This document shows, one piece after another, positions 36,386-45,656 of a DNA stretch of 64,000 bases (position 1 is the stretch's first letter; each line of letters starts with the position of its first letter). The translations under genes and the position numbers were made by a program. Source of the stretch: Planomicrobium sp. Y74 (lineage in GTDB: Bacteria > Bacillota > Bacilli > Bacillales_A > Planococcaceae). The notes under the pieces were generated by a model. It had not been told where the DNA came from, did no database searches, and was given only the letters and a program-made list of their open reading frames with translations. Location: NCBI RefSeq assembly GCF_003668635.1, contig NZ_RCWH01000002.1, positions 415,541 through 479,540 of the forward strand, written 5' to 3'.

Positions 36386-36560
36386 TTAAAAAAAACGCCG
36401 AAAAGAATAAAAATCCTTTTCGGCGTTATCTGCAGCACTAGTGTCTGGGATACACAGCCATTTCAATTTATAGGAGCGGCCAGCTAGCCGCTGTTGCAAA
36501 AAGTGTGAATGGTGGGCATCCATCTTCTGAAAGTTTTTAGCTCTAATTAAACAATAACCA
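36386..36560 (-). promoter_or_regulatory. Attenuator-like leader B upstream of the small cysteine protein
   Basis: On the minus strand a possible promoter (TTTACT-N17-TATTGT) leads into about 150 bases with a GCGGC-TAGCTG-GCCGC hairpin, then CAGACACTAG and ATAACGCC. It finishes with the terminator AACGCCGAAAAG / CTTTTCGGCGTT plus T run, about 25 bases before the coding start. Alignment by eye with leader A gives nTGAAAnnGGC, GTATnnCAGACA and ATAACGCC in the same order. Confidence 0.5.
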
Positions 36561-36620
36561 GTTTTTGATGTAAAGTAAAGAAAATATTAAATATTTGATT
36601 AATTGATTGATACCTAAAGT

Positions 36621-37358
36621 TCAGGGAGTAGCATCATCCGAAATTTTCTGCTGAAACTCATTTGCATCAGTGAAATTTATTTGGCCTATTTTACCTTGCT
36701 CAGGGACAATGGCTCTTCCTGTCAGGCTGTATACATTCGATTCACCGTCTGGATCTGTATATTCGACTTCTGCAGAGAACGAGTAGTTGGTCGCTGTATT
36801 TTCGCTTTGTTCGATGTTCAAATCCAGTAATTCCATTTCGTAATTCCGCTGGTTGTCCATAGCGAAGAAATAATGGAAATCCATTGGCTGGACTTTGAAA
36901 TTATCAAAGCCGTTGCTGGTGAAGTAAGGCTTGAATTCTTTTTCAATGTATTCTTCATAGGCAATCAATTCCGGAGTACCTTCCATCGGATCGCTGGTAT
37001 ATTCGGTTTCCGACGCATAAACTTCCTCCATCCGTTGCCATTTGGCATATACGACTTCAAAAAATTCATCTTCCGGTTTATTTAATTGCATATTAAGCAC
37101 CTTTTCAATAGCTTCTGTATCTGTAAGTGAGCCTGCGGTTTCCGGACTCTCGTTCATGAATGAAAACACAAGGAAAAAGGTGACTGCGGCAAGAGCAACG
37201 GAGATGACAGCTGGCATTACAGGAATAGAGCGCTTCTTCTGAATCCGTCTCTGCAGCTTTTGGAACGTTGCCGATTTCATCTGTTCAGATCGTTCAATTT
37301 TGCCAAGTTCTATGAATAGTGGATCTTTATTCTTAGAAAGATTCATGAATAACGCCAT
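36621..37358 (-). CDS. Putative anti-sigma factor (single-pass membrane protein)
   Basis: This 245-residue protein has a cytosolic N terminus (residues 1-40), one membrane helix (VMPAVISVALAAVTFFLVFSF) and a large outer domain. Its gene overlaps the 3' end of the ECF sigma gene by 26 bases, the usual layout for an anti-sigma factor. It lacks a recognisable zinc anti-sigma motif. Start could also be the ATG four codons later. Function as a sigma inhibitor is inferred from context. Confidence 0.65.
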   Translation of the reverse strand: MALFMNLSKNKDPLFIELGKIERSEQMKSATFQKLQRRIQKKRSIPVMPAVISVALAAVTFFLVFSFMNESPETAGSLTDTEAIEKVLNMQLNKPEDEFFEVVYAKWQRMEEVYASETEYTSDPMEGTPELIAYEEYIEKEFKPYFTSNGFDNFKVQPMDFHYFFAMDNQRNYEMELLDLNIEQSENTATNYSFSAEVEYTDPDGESNVYSLTGRAIVPEQGKIGQINFTDANEFQQKISDDATP

Positions 37359-37851
37359 CCTTTCCTGCTAACTCTTGTTTCAACACTTCCATCGCCCGAC
37401 CGGATTTCGTTTTTACTTTCGCTTCCGTCCATCCCAATATGTATGCTGTGTCTTTGATGGGGAATTCCTGGATTTTCCGGAGGATGATGACCTCCCGGTA
37501 ATCTTTTTTAAGGCGATTGATGGCATCGTACAATTCAAGTATTTGTTCTTTTTTTTCTGCAGAGACATCCGGAGCGATTGAGGAAGCCTCCTGATCGTGT
37601 TCATCGCCCCATGAGAAAAACTGGATGATCCGTCTTTTACGAAAATAATCGTACGTGACATTGCGGGCAATTTTTAATAGCCACGTCGAAGGGGATGCTT
37701 CTTCATTGAATGAAGACAGGCCTTTATGTGCTTTATAGAACGTTTCCTGTGTCAAATCTTCTGCATTTTCCTTATTGCGCACCAAAAGAAATATATAACG
37801 GTAGACCCGATCACTGTATTCATGGTAATAGTTTTCAATTTGCTTGTTCAC
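37333..37851 (-). CDS. ECF-type RNA polymerase sigma factor
   Basis: This 172-residue sigma-70 family member has region 2 (VYRYIFLLVRNKENAEDLTQETFYKAH) in split form and region 4 (YREVIILRKIQEF, then WTEAKVKTKSGRAM). It resembles SigW/SigX-type envelope-stress factors of Bacilli. An ECF-like promoter upstream suggests autoregulation, and the overlapping downstream gene is probably its anti-sigma factor. Confidence 0.88.
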   Translation of the reverse strand: MNKQIENYYHEYSDRVYRYIFLLVRNKENAEDLTQETFYKAHKGLSSFNEEASPSTWLLKIARNVTYDYFRKRRIIQFFSWGDEHDQEASSIAPDVSAEKKEQILELYDAINRLKKDYREVIILRKIQEFPIKDTAYILGWTEAKVKTKSGRAMEVLKQELAGKDGVIHESF

Positions 37852-37875
37852 GATGTTCGCCTCCTTATATAAGGA

Positions 37876-37903
37876 TAGACGAAAGGGGAAAAGGGAAGTA
37901 TCG
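37876..37903 (-). promoter_or_regulatory. Candidate ECF-type autoregulatory promoter
   Basis: On the minus strand CGATAC and CGTCTA are separated by 16 bases, 25 bases upstream of the sigma gene start. CGTC in the -10 is typical for Bacillus ECF promoters, while the -35 is less typical (usually TGAAAC or TGCAAC). Confidence 0.4.
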
Positions 37904-37994
37904 CTTTTTATAAAAATTTCAATTATTTTACAGGAATATCTCCTTGTTTGAAAGAAGCTTCGAAAGGAAATTAAGTATAGACGAGGTGATATTT

Positions 37995-38675
37995 ATGTGG
38001 GATTTTTCGTTTATTGTGCTTTATGCGTTAATCATTGCTCTGGTCATCGAAATTGGAGTTTTGCTTTTCCGAATGACAGGGCTGGATAGAAATATTGCAC
38101 GTTATCAGGTCATCTCCATGTTGACTGGTACTGGCTTCACAACGCAGGAATCTGCATTGATCATTGACCATCCGATCCGCAGAAGAATCAGCAGCGGATT
38201 AATCTTATTCGGTTATTTTTCATTGGCTGTAATCATTTCTTCCATTGCTACTATCCTTTCCAATGATTTACGGATAGGTTTGTTGCTGGCCGTTATAGCG
38301 GTTTTAATAGGGGTATTACTGATATTCAAAAATAAGGTTGTCTTTAATACGTTAGAAAATCGTTTTGAGCATGAAATGGATACCGAATATAACCTGGAAG
38401 ACTGGCCCATGAAAACGGCACTCGCGCTGGATGATGATGAGATGGTGGCAATCATCGAAATTAAACATGATTCTGACTATATCGGTGCCCCCGGGAGGGC
38501 TTTAGTCGAAGAGAACCTCGATATCGTTCTGCTGATCATTCGGAGGGGAGATGAAATCCTGCGCTTTGATCTATTTGAGGTGGAATTGCAGGAAGGCGAT
38601 AAAATCATGATTATCGGAAAAGAAGATGATATTAAGAGAAGGTATAAAGGAATGCTGTCGGAGGATGAAAGGTAA
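37995..38675 (+). CDS. RCK_C (TrkA-C) domain membrane protein
   Basis: This 226-residue protein has two to three N-terminal membrane segments (about 3-25, 70-90 and 95-110) and a C-terminal RCK_C/TrkA-C domain (SDYIGAPGRALVEENLDIVLL, then ELQEGDKIMIIGKEDDI). RCK_C domains bind ligands such as c-di-AMP in potassium channels. A TGTGFTTQES segment between helices recalls ion-transporter loops, but its role is unknown. GAGGTGAT precedes the ATG. Confidence 0.75.
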   Translation: MWDFSFIVLYALIIALVIEIGVLLFRMTGLDRNIARYQVISMLTGTGFTTQESALIIDHPIRRRISSGLILFGYFSLAVIISSIATILSNDLRIGLLLAVIAVLIGVLLIFKNKVVFNTLENRFEHEMDTEYNLEDWPMKTALALDDDEMVAIIEIKHDSDYIGAPGRALVEENLDIVLLIIRRGDEILRFDLFEVELQEGDKIMIIGKEDDIKRRYKGMLSEDER

Positions 38676-38718
38676 GTTCTTTAAACACAAATGCAGACAT
38701 TCGAAATTACTCTTACTA

Positions 38719-38756
38719 AAAGAGGAAAGGCCATTCAAATTTGGATGGCCTTTCTT
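38719..38756. terminator. Bidirectional terminator
   Basis: GAAAGGCCAT pairs with ATGGCCTTTC between convergent genes. Confidence 0.8.
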
Positions 38757-39257
38757 TCAGTCATTTTGTCGCTGGCGTTCAAGCACATAACCGATTCCGG
38801 TCAAGGAAAGCATAGCAATAGCAACAAACTTTTCGTTCAGCCACACACCTTTGATCCGTGGCACAAGTTCGGGAAATTCCGATTCTAGCCCTTTTGCTCC
38901 AGGAAAAGCAAAGCTGACCCCCTGAGAGGCCCAAAAGAAAGCAGGGAGCATCGCGGCCATTTGTGTATCCCTTTGCAGACATTCTCCTTTTCTTAGAAGT
39001 AAATACATACCGGCACTTCCAAGAAAAGTGCCAATTGTAATGGACATCGCATCGTGGAATTTTGCGTGCGGGGGCCAGTTCGGATTGAACAGATGTGTCT
39101 TGTTCCAGTCGGCTAAAAAACCGCCCACTGTGGTTAATCCAGCTACGGTAACAAGCAGAATCTTTCCCGTTGGCATAATCTGTTGTCGCTGCACTGGAGC
39201 GGGTCTTATTTCCCGATGTTCAGATTGGTGCTGAACCTTCTTGTATGTCATTTTCAT
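38757..39257 (-). CDS. DUF6640-like integral membrane protein
   Basis: This protein of about 164-166 residues has four membrane segments. A conserved-looking segment, DWNKTHLFNPNWPPHAKFHD, recalls membrane proteins annotated DUF6640, but the assignment is from memory. No enzymatic motif is visible. The start is at 39257 or two codons in. Convergent with the RCK_C gene. Confidence 0.55.
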   Translation of the reverse strand: MKMTYKKVQHQSEHREIRPAPVQRQQIMPTGKILLVTVAGLTTVGGFLADWNKTHLFNPNWPPHAKFHDAMSITIGTFLGSAGMYLLLRKGECLQRDTQMAAMLPAFFWASQGVSFAFPGAKGLESEFPELVPRIKGVWLNEKFVAIAMLSLTGIGYVLERQRQND

Positions 39258-39451
39258 TCCTCCTCATCTACCTGTGTGTAATTTCAACAGTAGCTATTCG
39301 AGGTGCAAGTTCCAATCAAAAGTAAACGACAGTTACAGATGTTGTTTCTCTGTAATAAGTTAATCTCTTTCTTCGATTTTACATGAATCAGGTTTTTATT
39401 TCTTCAAAGCGGTTAAAGAAGACTATACATGATGAAAGGGAGGCAGAAAAC

Positions 39452-39880
39452 ATGAAAGTCACTGAAATTATGACGACTGATGTTGAAACATGCTCACCTG
39501 ATGCGACTCTCCAGGAAGTGGCCGTCCGTATGCTTGAACTGGATGTTGGTTCAATCCCGGTCAGCGATGATGAGAAAATCCATGGCATCATTACAGACAG
39601 GGATATTGTCACTAGAGGAATTGCGGCACAGTTCGCACTCGACACCCCGGTATCGCGAATCCTTTCTTCCGATATGATCACGGGAACACCGGATATGGAT
39701 GTGGATGACGCCGCCAGCCTGATGGCTTCAAATCAAATTCGCCGTTTGCCGATTGTCGAAAACGATAAAGTGGTCGGAATCGTCTCTCTCGGTGATATCG
39801 CAGTCAAAGATCCATCTGATGAAGATGCTGAGATAGCCCTTGAAGATATATCGGAACCGGCCAAGCCGAATAAAGAATAA
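39452..39880 (+). CDS. CBS-domain pair protein (YhcV-like)
   Basis: This 142-residue protein consists of two CBS domains (MKVTEIMTTDVETCSPDATL, and later MASNQIRRLPIVENDKVVGIV), like B. subtilis YhcV. Such pairs bind adenine nucleotides and act as sensors. The partner is unknown. GAAAGGGAGG precedes the ATG; the upstream in-frame extension lacks a start signal. A terminator follows at about 39892. Confidence 0.87.
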   Translation: MKVTEIMTTDVETCSPDATLQEVAVRMLELDVGSIPVSDDEKIHGIITDRDIVTRGIAAQFALDTPVSRILSSDMITGTPDMDVDDAASLMASNQIRRLPIVENDKVVGIVSLGDIAVKDPSDEDAEIALEDISEPAKPNKE

Positions 39881-39891
39881 ATGAAAGAATT

Positions 39892-39927
39892 AAGGTTAGC
39901 CGTACATGACTGGTTAACCTTTTTTTG
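39892..39927 (+). terminator. Terminator after the CBS gene
   Basis: AGGTTA pairs with TAACCT with extra pairs inside, followed by seven T. Confidence 0.7.
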
Positions 39928-40010
39928 ATTGCAGACAATGCAGGAAGGAGCAGTTTTGTATTTTACGAAGGAATATAGAGAGGCTCATTTTAACCAGAGG
40001 AGTGGATTGA

Positions 40011-40724
40011 ATGAAAACCCAAAATGGATTTCCAACAGCTGCCAGACAATTGAAACCGGAAAAGCGTATGAGAATTGCTGCAACAGCCGCTGCCAGCAAT
40101 AAACGGCTGCATGCCACAGATCACGGAGGTGACAAAGGCTCGGTCAAACGTGTCGATATGAAGCGGGTCGAAGCCATTATCAGGCTGTGGCCGGATACTT
40201 CACGCATGGCGGCCGAGCAGACTATCGGCTTTTACGGTCCGCCAAATGAAGCAACAGAAAGCCGCCTGTTCTGGTACTATAACTTCCCGTGGAAACGGAC
40301 GGTCGTTTACCGTGATGAGATACCGCATGATTTTCCGGAACCGCATTCAGATATGTTGGAATCGGTGATTGATTACCATGTGCCGCCTGAGAAAGTCAGC
40401 GATGTGTTAGCTTTTGACGGCAGTATCGTTGTAGACAGAACCAAAGGGGAAGTGGCTGCCCGCTGTGATGTGGAAGCAGCGAATATCCTGGCATTGAACA
40501 TGATGCACGAAATTGTTGCCGGTAAAAAGACGGTGAAGCAAGCAAGGAAATTCAATGCGAAGGAAATTTCGGCATATATTATGAATCGCCCGGCTCCATA
40601 CGCGGAAACATTGCAGTTCGAGCTTCCAGCCGGCAAGCAATACGACACAGACAAGACGACGATTGCCAATAAAGCAGCGGTTCAGGCTTTGAAAAAAGTG
40701 AAGGATATTTTAGTTGGGAAGTAA
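40011..40724 (+). CDS. Conserved hypothetical protein (237 aa)
   Basis: This soluble 237-residue protein has a basic N-terminal part (MRIAATAAASNKRLHATDHG), an aromatic segment (RLFWYYNFPWKRTVVYRDE), and a lysine-rich C terminus. I do not recognise a domain or active site. AGAGGAG precedes the ATG. It lies 57 bases before the pyruvate oxidase gene with its own spacing, so co-transcription is possible. Confidence 0.6.
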   Translation: MKTQNGFPTAARQLKPEKRMRIAATAAASNKRLHATDHGGDKGSVKRVDMKRVEAIIRLWPDTSRMAAEQTIGFYGPPNEATESRLFWYYNFPWKRTVVYRDEIPHDFPEPHSDMLESVIDYHVPPEKVSDVLAFDGSIVVDRTKGEVAARCDVEAANILALNMMHEIVAGKKTVKQARKFNAKEISAYIMNRPAPYAETLQFELPAGKQYDTDKTTIANKAAVQALKKVKDILVGK

Positions 40725-40781
40725 AAGCTATTACTGAAATATTTATCTATTTTTAAGTCAGAAGTTCAAAGGAGTGAAAGG

Positions 40782-42358
40782 ATGTTCGATAAAAAAGCAG
40801 GAGCTTATGTCATTGATCTATTGAAAGAATGGCAGGTCAATCATATATACGGTATGCCGGGTGATTCAATTAATGAATTCATGGAAGAATTGCGTAAGGA
40901 AGATGCCATCCGTTTTATCCAAATTCGCCATGAGGAAACCGGTGCACTTGCGGCAGCCGCTTACTCCAAGTTAACCGGACAAATCGGTGTCTGCATGTCT
41001 ATTGCTGGCCCAGGAGCGGTTCATCTGCAAAACGGCCTGTATGACGCGAAAAAAGATAAAGTGCCGGTGCTTGCGATTGTTGGCCAGGTAAGCAGTGAAC
41101 TGGTGGGAACGGATAATTTCCAGGAATTGAAATTGGAATCGATGTTTGAGCAGGTGGCAGTTTACAACAGGCGTGTACAGACAGCCGAACAGCTGCCGGA
41201 TATGCTTAATCAGGCAATTCGGACAGCGTATGCAGAAAACGGTCCAGCAGTGCTGATTGTTTCAGACGACTTGTTCAGCACGAAAATAAAGTATGAAAAA
41301 CCAATGACTTCAGCTTCTTATTCACAGCCGAAAATCAGGGCGGCGGCTGAAGACCTTGAAAAGGCGACAGAATTGATTAACTCTGCAAAAAAACCGGTCA
41401 TTTTAGCTGGGAAAGGGGCAAAAGGGTCAGTAGCAGAGGTACTGATGTTTGCTGAAGAAATCAAAGCACCGGTTATCGCTTCATTTCCATCAAAAGGCCT
41501 TATTCCTGACGAGCATCCCAATCATATGGGTCATCTGGGACAACTAGGGACTGAACCGGCTAAGGAAGTGATGAAGGAAGCGGATCTCCTGATATTGGCG
41601 GGAACGGCCTATCCTTATCGGGATTATTTGCCGAATGATGCACCAGCCATCCAAATAGATATCGATCCGGCTGTAATCGGCAAATATTACCCGGTGACTA
41701 TAGGCATTGCCAGTGAACTCGACCCTGTAATGGCTTGGCTTATAGAGAATATTGCACCGAAACAGAATGATTTCCTCAAAAAATTCCAGGAAAAACGGGA
41801 CCAATGGAATCAGCAATTGCAGCAGGAGATGGAAAAGGAAACGGAACAGCTGCAGCCGCAGCAAGTAATAGCAGAAGTGCAAAATATTTTGGAACCTGGA
41901 GCGGTCGTATCACTCGACGTAGGAAGCGTGACGCTCTGGTCCGCACGTTATTTACATCTGACAGATCAAAAACTGGTCGTTTCTGCATGGATTGCAACGA
42001 TGGGTTGTGGTTTACCGGGTGCAATAGCCGGGAAACTGGCGTATCCGGAGGAACAAGTGATCGCTTTAATCGGTGACGGTGGTTTTTCAATGGGTATGCA
42101 GGATTTTGTGACAGCGGTCAAATACGATCTGCCAATCATTATAGTGATTATGAACAATCAGAAAATCCAATTGATTGAGACCGAGCAGGAAGAAATGGGG
42201 AACAAACCGACGAATATCGAGCTGGCTAATATTGATTTTGCGGCGTTTGCTGAAGCATGCGGCGGCTTAGGCTACACAGCCAAAAGCCGCCTAAAGTGAG
42301 CAATAAAGCTGCAGTAATAGATGCATACGTACAAGATATTGATTTTGAGACGCTGTAA
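40782..42358 (+). pseudogene. Pyruvate oxidase-type ThDP enzyme with broken 3' end
   Basis: The frame 40782-42299 encodes 505 residues of a pyruvate oxidase/acetolactate synthase family enzyme related to B. subtilis YdaP. It has the ThDP Glu in IRHEETGALAAA, FAD-binding middle domain and C-terminal motif GDGGFSMGM with downstream NN. Family members have about 570 residues. The frame stops after GYTAKSRLK, but the next 60 bases in another frame encode SNKAAVIDAYVQDIDFETL, the expected continuation. An internal deletion and frameshift have removed the C-terminal part. A truncated protein might still fold. Confidence 0.75.
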
Positions 42359-42797
42359 AATTAGCTCAGAGATGAATTAGAAGACTTGATATGATAAAAA
42401 TTATAATGCAGCAAACAATTAAAATTAAATACGCTAAAAAGATTCCGGTAAAAAACCCAAACGAAATTGCTGAAAGTTCCATGGGCAATTTCGTTTTTTA
42501 TTTTGAGACAGCATCAGAGATTAAATAAATGGGGTTAACAATTTCGATTGTTATTAAACAAAAGCGTATTTGAGACAAGTAAAACGTCATTATATTTGAT
42601 AATGTGAAATTCGTCTGATTTCATCAAAAAACAGCTTTCGTCTCAATATCAAAAGTATACTTACTATTTGATACGTAACTTCCTATAATTTATATTATGT
42701 CTACTTAATTATATTTTTACTTCTAAAACCCATTGATGCTCCTCTTCTCACTCTGCAGTTACTACATATGTTATCTTACTGCCTCATAACAATTTAA
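42359..42797. other. Intergenic region with one terminator, no gene
   Basis: This AT-rich region has no convincing frame. A hairpin AAACGAAATTGC / GCAATTTCGTTT followed by a T run lies at 42459-42501 and would end the pyruvate oxidase transcript. I see nothing else. Confidence 0.6.
42459..42501 (+). terminator. Terminator after the pyruvate oxidase gene
   Basis: A 12-base stem (AAACGAAATTGC with its complement) is followed by TTTTTTATTTT. Confidence 0.8.
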
Positions 42798-42836
42798 AAG
42801 CACGAAAGCCACATTTACTAGCGGCTTACGTGCTTC
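42798..42836 (-). terminator. Terminator after the exonuclease gene
   Basis: On the minus strand AAGCACG...AGCC pairs with GGCT...CGTGCTT, followed by TTAAATT. Confidence 0.65.
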
Positions 42837-42848
42837 TTATTTATTGGA

Positions 42849-43457
42849 TTACAACCGGTCTATACAAAACTGATAAATCGCAGCTGTTGCCAGACAGTCA
42901 CCAAGCGCATCATGGGCATTATGCTCAAGCTCCAGAAATGCTGATAAAGTCGTCAGCTTATGGTTCGGTGTCTCTGGTATCACTTTACGCGCCAATTTCA
43001 CTGTATCAATCACCGTGTACTCCGGTATCGGCGTTATTTCTTCCAACGCGTACAGGAATCCCATATCAAACGGCGCATTATGTGCGATGATCGGCATTCC
43101 TCCGATGAATTGGATCAATTCATGTGCAACTTCCTCAATAACCGGTGCATCACTCACATCAGCATTTGTAATGCCAGTAATCCGTGTGATTGTGCTTGAA
43201 ATATGCTGTTCAGGATTAATCGTTAAATACATGGTGTCCTTATGCATATGGTTAATATATTTGACGGCGCCGATTTGAATGATTTTATCGCTTCCGGCAC
43301 GCAAACCGGTCGTCTCAAAATCGAGTACAACGTAATCATCGACCCGTTTCATACTGGATTTATATTTACGCGGTTTTGCTGGAGCTTTACGCGTCCAGGA
43401 CGGACGGGTTTCGCGCATTTTCTGATCGAGAATTTCTCTTGGGCTCGGGCGTTCCAT
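42849..43457 (-). CDS. DnaQ-like 3'-5' exonuclease (DEDDh)
   Basis: This 202-residue exonuclease has motifs I DFETTGL (about residue 46), II AHNAPFDMGFL and III HDALGDCLATA, that is, a complete DEDDh set. It resembles the proofreading domain of PolC and the free-standing PolC-type exonucleases. The first 45 residues are basic and unique. AAAAGGAG precedes the ATG. It lies 52 bases downstream of the UbiB-type kinase gene on the same strand. Confidence 0.87.
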   Translation of the reverse strand: MERPSPREILDQKMRETRPSWTRKAPAKPRKYKSSMKRVDDYVVLDFETTGLRAGSDKIIQIGAVKYINHMHKDTMYLTINPEQHISSTITRITGITNADVSDAPVIEEVAHELIQFIGGMPIIAHNAPFDMGFLYALEEITPIPEYTVIDTVKLARKVIPETPNHKLTTLSAFLELEHNAHDALGDCLATAAIYQFCIDRL

Positions 43458-43509
43458 TTAATCCACTCCTTTTCACTCTTGCAGTGTCCCTGCACGAGCT
43501 TGCAACATC

Positions 43510-45036
43510 CTACAGGCCACTTGTACGTTTCATATCACGTATTGCCTGTATCGACAGCCTTACCAATAATACTACACTTAGAAACAAGCCTGCATAAGAT
43601 GCTATATTTAAATATACCGCATACGCAGTGTTAATAAACTGTGCTATTGCCAGTAAAGCTGCTGACACGAGACCAAATGTGATGCCGGTCATCAGCAATA
43701 CGAAGCGTGAGAACAGCTGTGTGACGAACATGGAATTATGTTTGTCCGAAAATACGTCGTGATGCAAGATCACTTTGCCAGACTCCACACGCTGGACAAG
43801 CCGGTCTAATCTTTTAGGCACTTTCATTAACTCCGGAAGCCATACAGCCAGCTCTTCTTCCAATTTTTCTTTTGTTGCTGAAGGCTGTGTAAAAGGTTTA
43901 AACAGATAAGAAGCTTTATATTTTTTGGCAAATGTCTTGGATTCCCTGAACATATCGAAATTCGAATCCATCGTGTGGATCGTGCTGTCGAGAACGATTA
44001 AAGCCCGTAACGCCGTACCCACAGGCGGATAGAATTTTAAACCGAAATCCCGAACGATATCAAACATGGAATGAATCAGTTCCCGTGTAGGGATCTTATC
44101 GATATAAGAGATGCGCATGAGGCTTTGGCCAATAGCGTATTCAAATTTCTTTCTGTCTATGCTGTGGGTGTCCTGTACAAGCGCCATAACAGCGTCAGCC
44201 ATAACTTCTGCATCATTCTGCTGAATACCGATAACAAACAGGTTCAGCGCCTTCTGCTGTTCATCAGACAGCCTTCCGACTGCGCCGAAGTCCAGAATGA
44301 TCGGACTGCCGTCCATACGATCGATGAAGATATTGCCGGGATGCGGATCTGCATGGAAAATGCCGTTGAAAAACATCTGTTCCAGATAAGAGAAAAGAAT
44401 AGTCCGCGCAAATTCACTGCGATCGACTTGGTACCGGTCAAATAATTCCTGTCCTTTCGCAATGCTTTTGCCTTCCAGATATTCCAGCACGATTATTTTG
44501 TCATTGCTGAATTCCGTATAGACTTTTGGAACCTTGATGTCATAATCGCTTTTTCCAATAATATTTCCGAGCTGAACTGTATTGCGTATCTCAATATTAA
44601 AGTTCACTTCTTCACGCATACTGTTGGCAAAACCGATTGCAAGATCCCGGATGCCGATGCTGTTGATCCACGCAGATTTCACGGACAGCCATTCAGTGAA
44701 CGCCACAAGTAAATTCAAATCATCTCTCATGATATTTCGAATATCCGGACGCAGCAGTTTAACCACCACTTCATCACCATTTCTCAAGAGTGCTTTGTGG
44801 ACCTGCCCGATGGATCCTGCAGCAATCGGTTCCTTGTCCACTTCTGCAAAAACATCCTGGATTCTGTATGGCAGCTTTTCATTCAGTAAACGCTGCACTT
44901 GTTCGCTGGTCAACGGTTTGACGTTTTGCTGCAAGGAACCCAGTTCTTTTATAAATGCAGGCGGAAACAATTCGGTGTGGGTGGAAAGCATTTGGCCGAA
45001 TTTTATAAAGATGCCTCCGCTTTCTTCCAGTGTCAC
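43510..45036 (-). CDS. AarF/UbiB (ABC1) family atypical kinase, main part
   Basis: This 508-residue frame has the UbiB hallmark KxGQ (GGIFIKFGQMLSTH), the Ala-rich loop AAGSIGQVHKA, catalytic HADPHPGNIF, and DFGAVGRL, then two C-terminal membrane helices. The family supports ubiquinone or menaquinone and lipid homeostasis. The frame opens with GTG overlapping the previous frame's stop (GTGA), but no ribosome binding site is seen. The preceding frame ends with the N-terminal UbiB helix. A one-base change would join them, so this is probably one gene split by a frameshift. Confidence 0.78.
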   Translation of the reverse strand: MTLEESGGIFIKFGQMLSTHTELFPPAFIKELGSLQQNVKPLTSEQVQRLLNEKLPYRIQDVFAEVDKEPIAAGSIGQVHKALLRNGDEVVVKLLRPDIRNIMRDDLNLLVAFTEWLSVKSAWINSIGIRDLAIGFANSMREEVNFNIEIRNTVQLGNIIGKSDYDIKVPKVYTEFSNDKIIVLEYLEGKSIAKGQELFDRYQVDRSEFARTILFSYLEQMFFNGIFHADPHPGNIFIDRMDGSPIILDFGAVGRLSDEQQKALNLFVIGIQQNDAEVMADAVMALVQDTHSIDRKKFEYAIGQSLMRISYIDKIPTRELIHSMFDIVRDFGLKFYPPVGTALRALIVLDSTIHTMDSNFDMFRESKTFAKKYKASYLFKPFTQPSATKEKLEEELAVWLPELMKVPKRLDRLVQRVESGKVILHHDVFSDKHNSMFVTQLFSRFVLLMTGITFGLVSAALLAIAQFINTAYAVYLNIASYAGLFLSVVLLVRLSIQAIRDMKRTSGL

Positions 45037-45515
45037 GCGGAAGCCCGCGCCAATTCGCGGTCATTCTCTCCCCGCTGGCGGGCAAAATCCAGCGCCTGTG
45101 AAAATCCGTTGCGGACAGAAATCTCAAGAATCCTGCTGAGCCGCCTCTGCTCTCTGAGGCGATTTCTCCAGCGCACCAAAAAGATAGTTTTACCGGTCTT
45201 TGGATCTCCCGATTCACCCAACTCCACTGGATCGAATAGTTCAAAGAACAGATACAAAAGCATTGAGATCAACAGCATGCTTCCTATCCAAAGGATAGAT
45301 GTTTCATCCTGGACAATTTGAATTGCGCCTAAATCCATATAATCCGTAAAACGCAAATAGGAATACCAGTAAAGGAATGTTGTAAGCACGACTCCCAAAG
45401 ACACAGAAAGTATGCGTTTCCGGAAATCCACTTTAGGGCCCATCAAACGGCCGCTGATAATATAAATAAGGACAGCAATCACTAATAACTCAAGAAAAAA
45501 CTTCAAAAATCCCAT
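45033..45515 (-). CDS. N-terminal membrane part of the UbiB family kinase
   Basis: This 160-residue frame has three membrane segments (about residues 3-22, 35-52 and 74-92) and ends with a basic helix (RRLSRILEISVRNGFSQALD) typical of the start of UbiB proteins. It continues in the next frame as RVTLEESGG. The two would give one protein of about 668 residues if one base (C) were added near 45039. Read as separate genes, they overlap by four bases. Confidence 0.6.
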   Translation of the reverse strand: MGFLKFFLELLVIAVLIYIISGRLMGPKVDFRKRILSVSLGVVLTTFLYWYSYLRFTDYMDLGAIQIVQDETSILWIGSMLLISMLLYLFFELFDPVELGESGDPKTGKTIFLVRWRNRLREQRRLSRILEISVRNGFSQALDFARQRGENDRELARASA

Positions 45516-45606
45516 TACAGCAACTCCTTCGGATAATTATCAGAAAAAATTGTCAATATCATTTTGTTCAGTATACCAAAAAACGGTAGTTAATTTTAAT
45601 GAAAGA

Positions 45607-45631
45607 AAAAACCTCCTGATCAGGAGGTTTT
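45607..45631 (-). terminator. Terminator after the MBL-fold gene
   Basis: A perfect 24-base palindrome, AAAACCTCCTGA and its complement, is followed by T residues on both strands. Confidence 0.85.
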
Positions 45632-45656
45632 CACAATGGCTAAAGAGAACAGGAAT

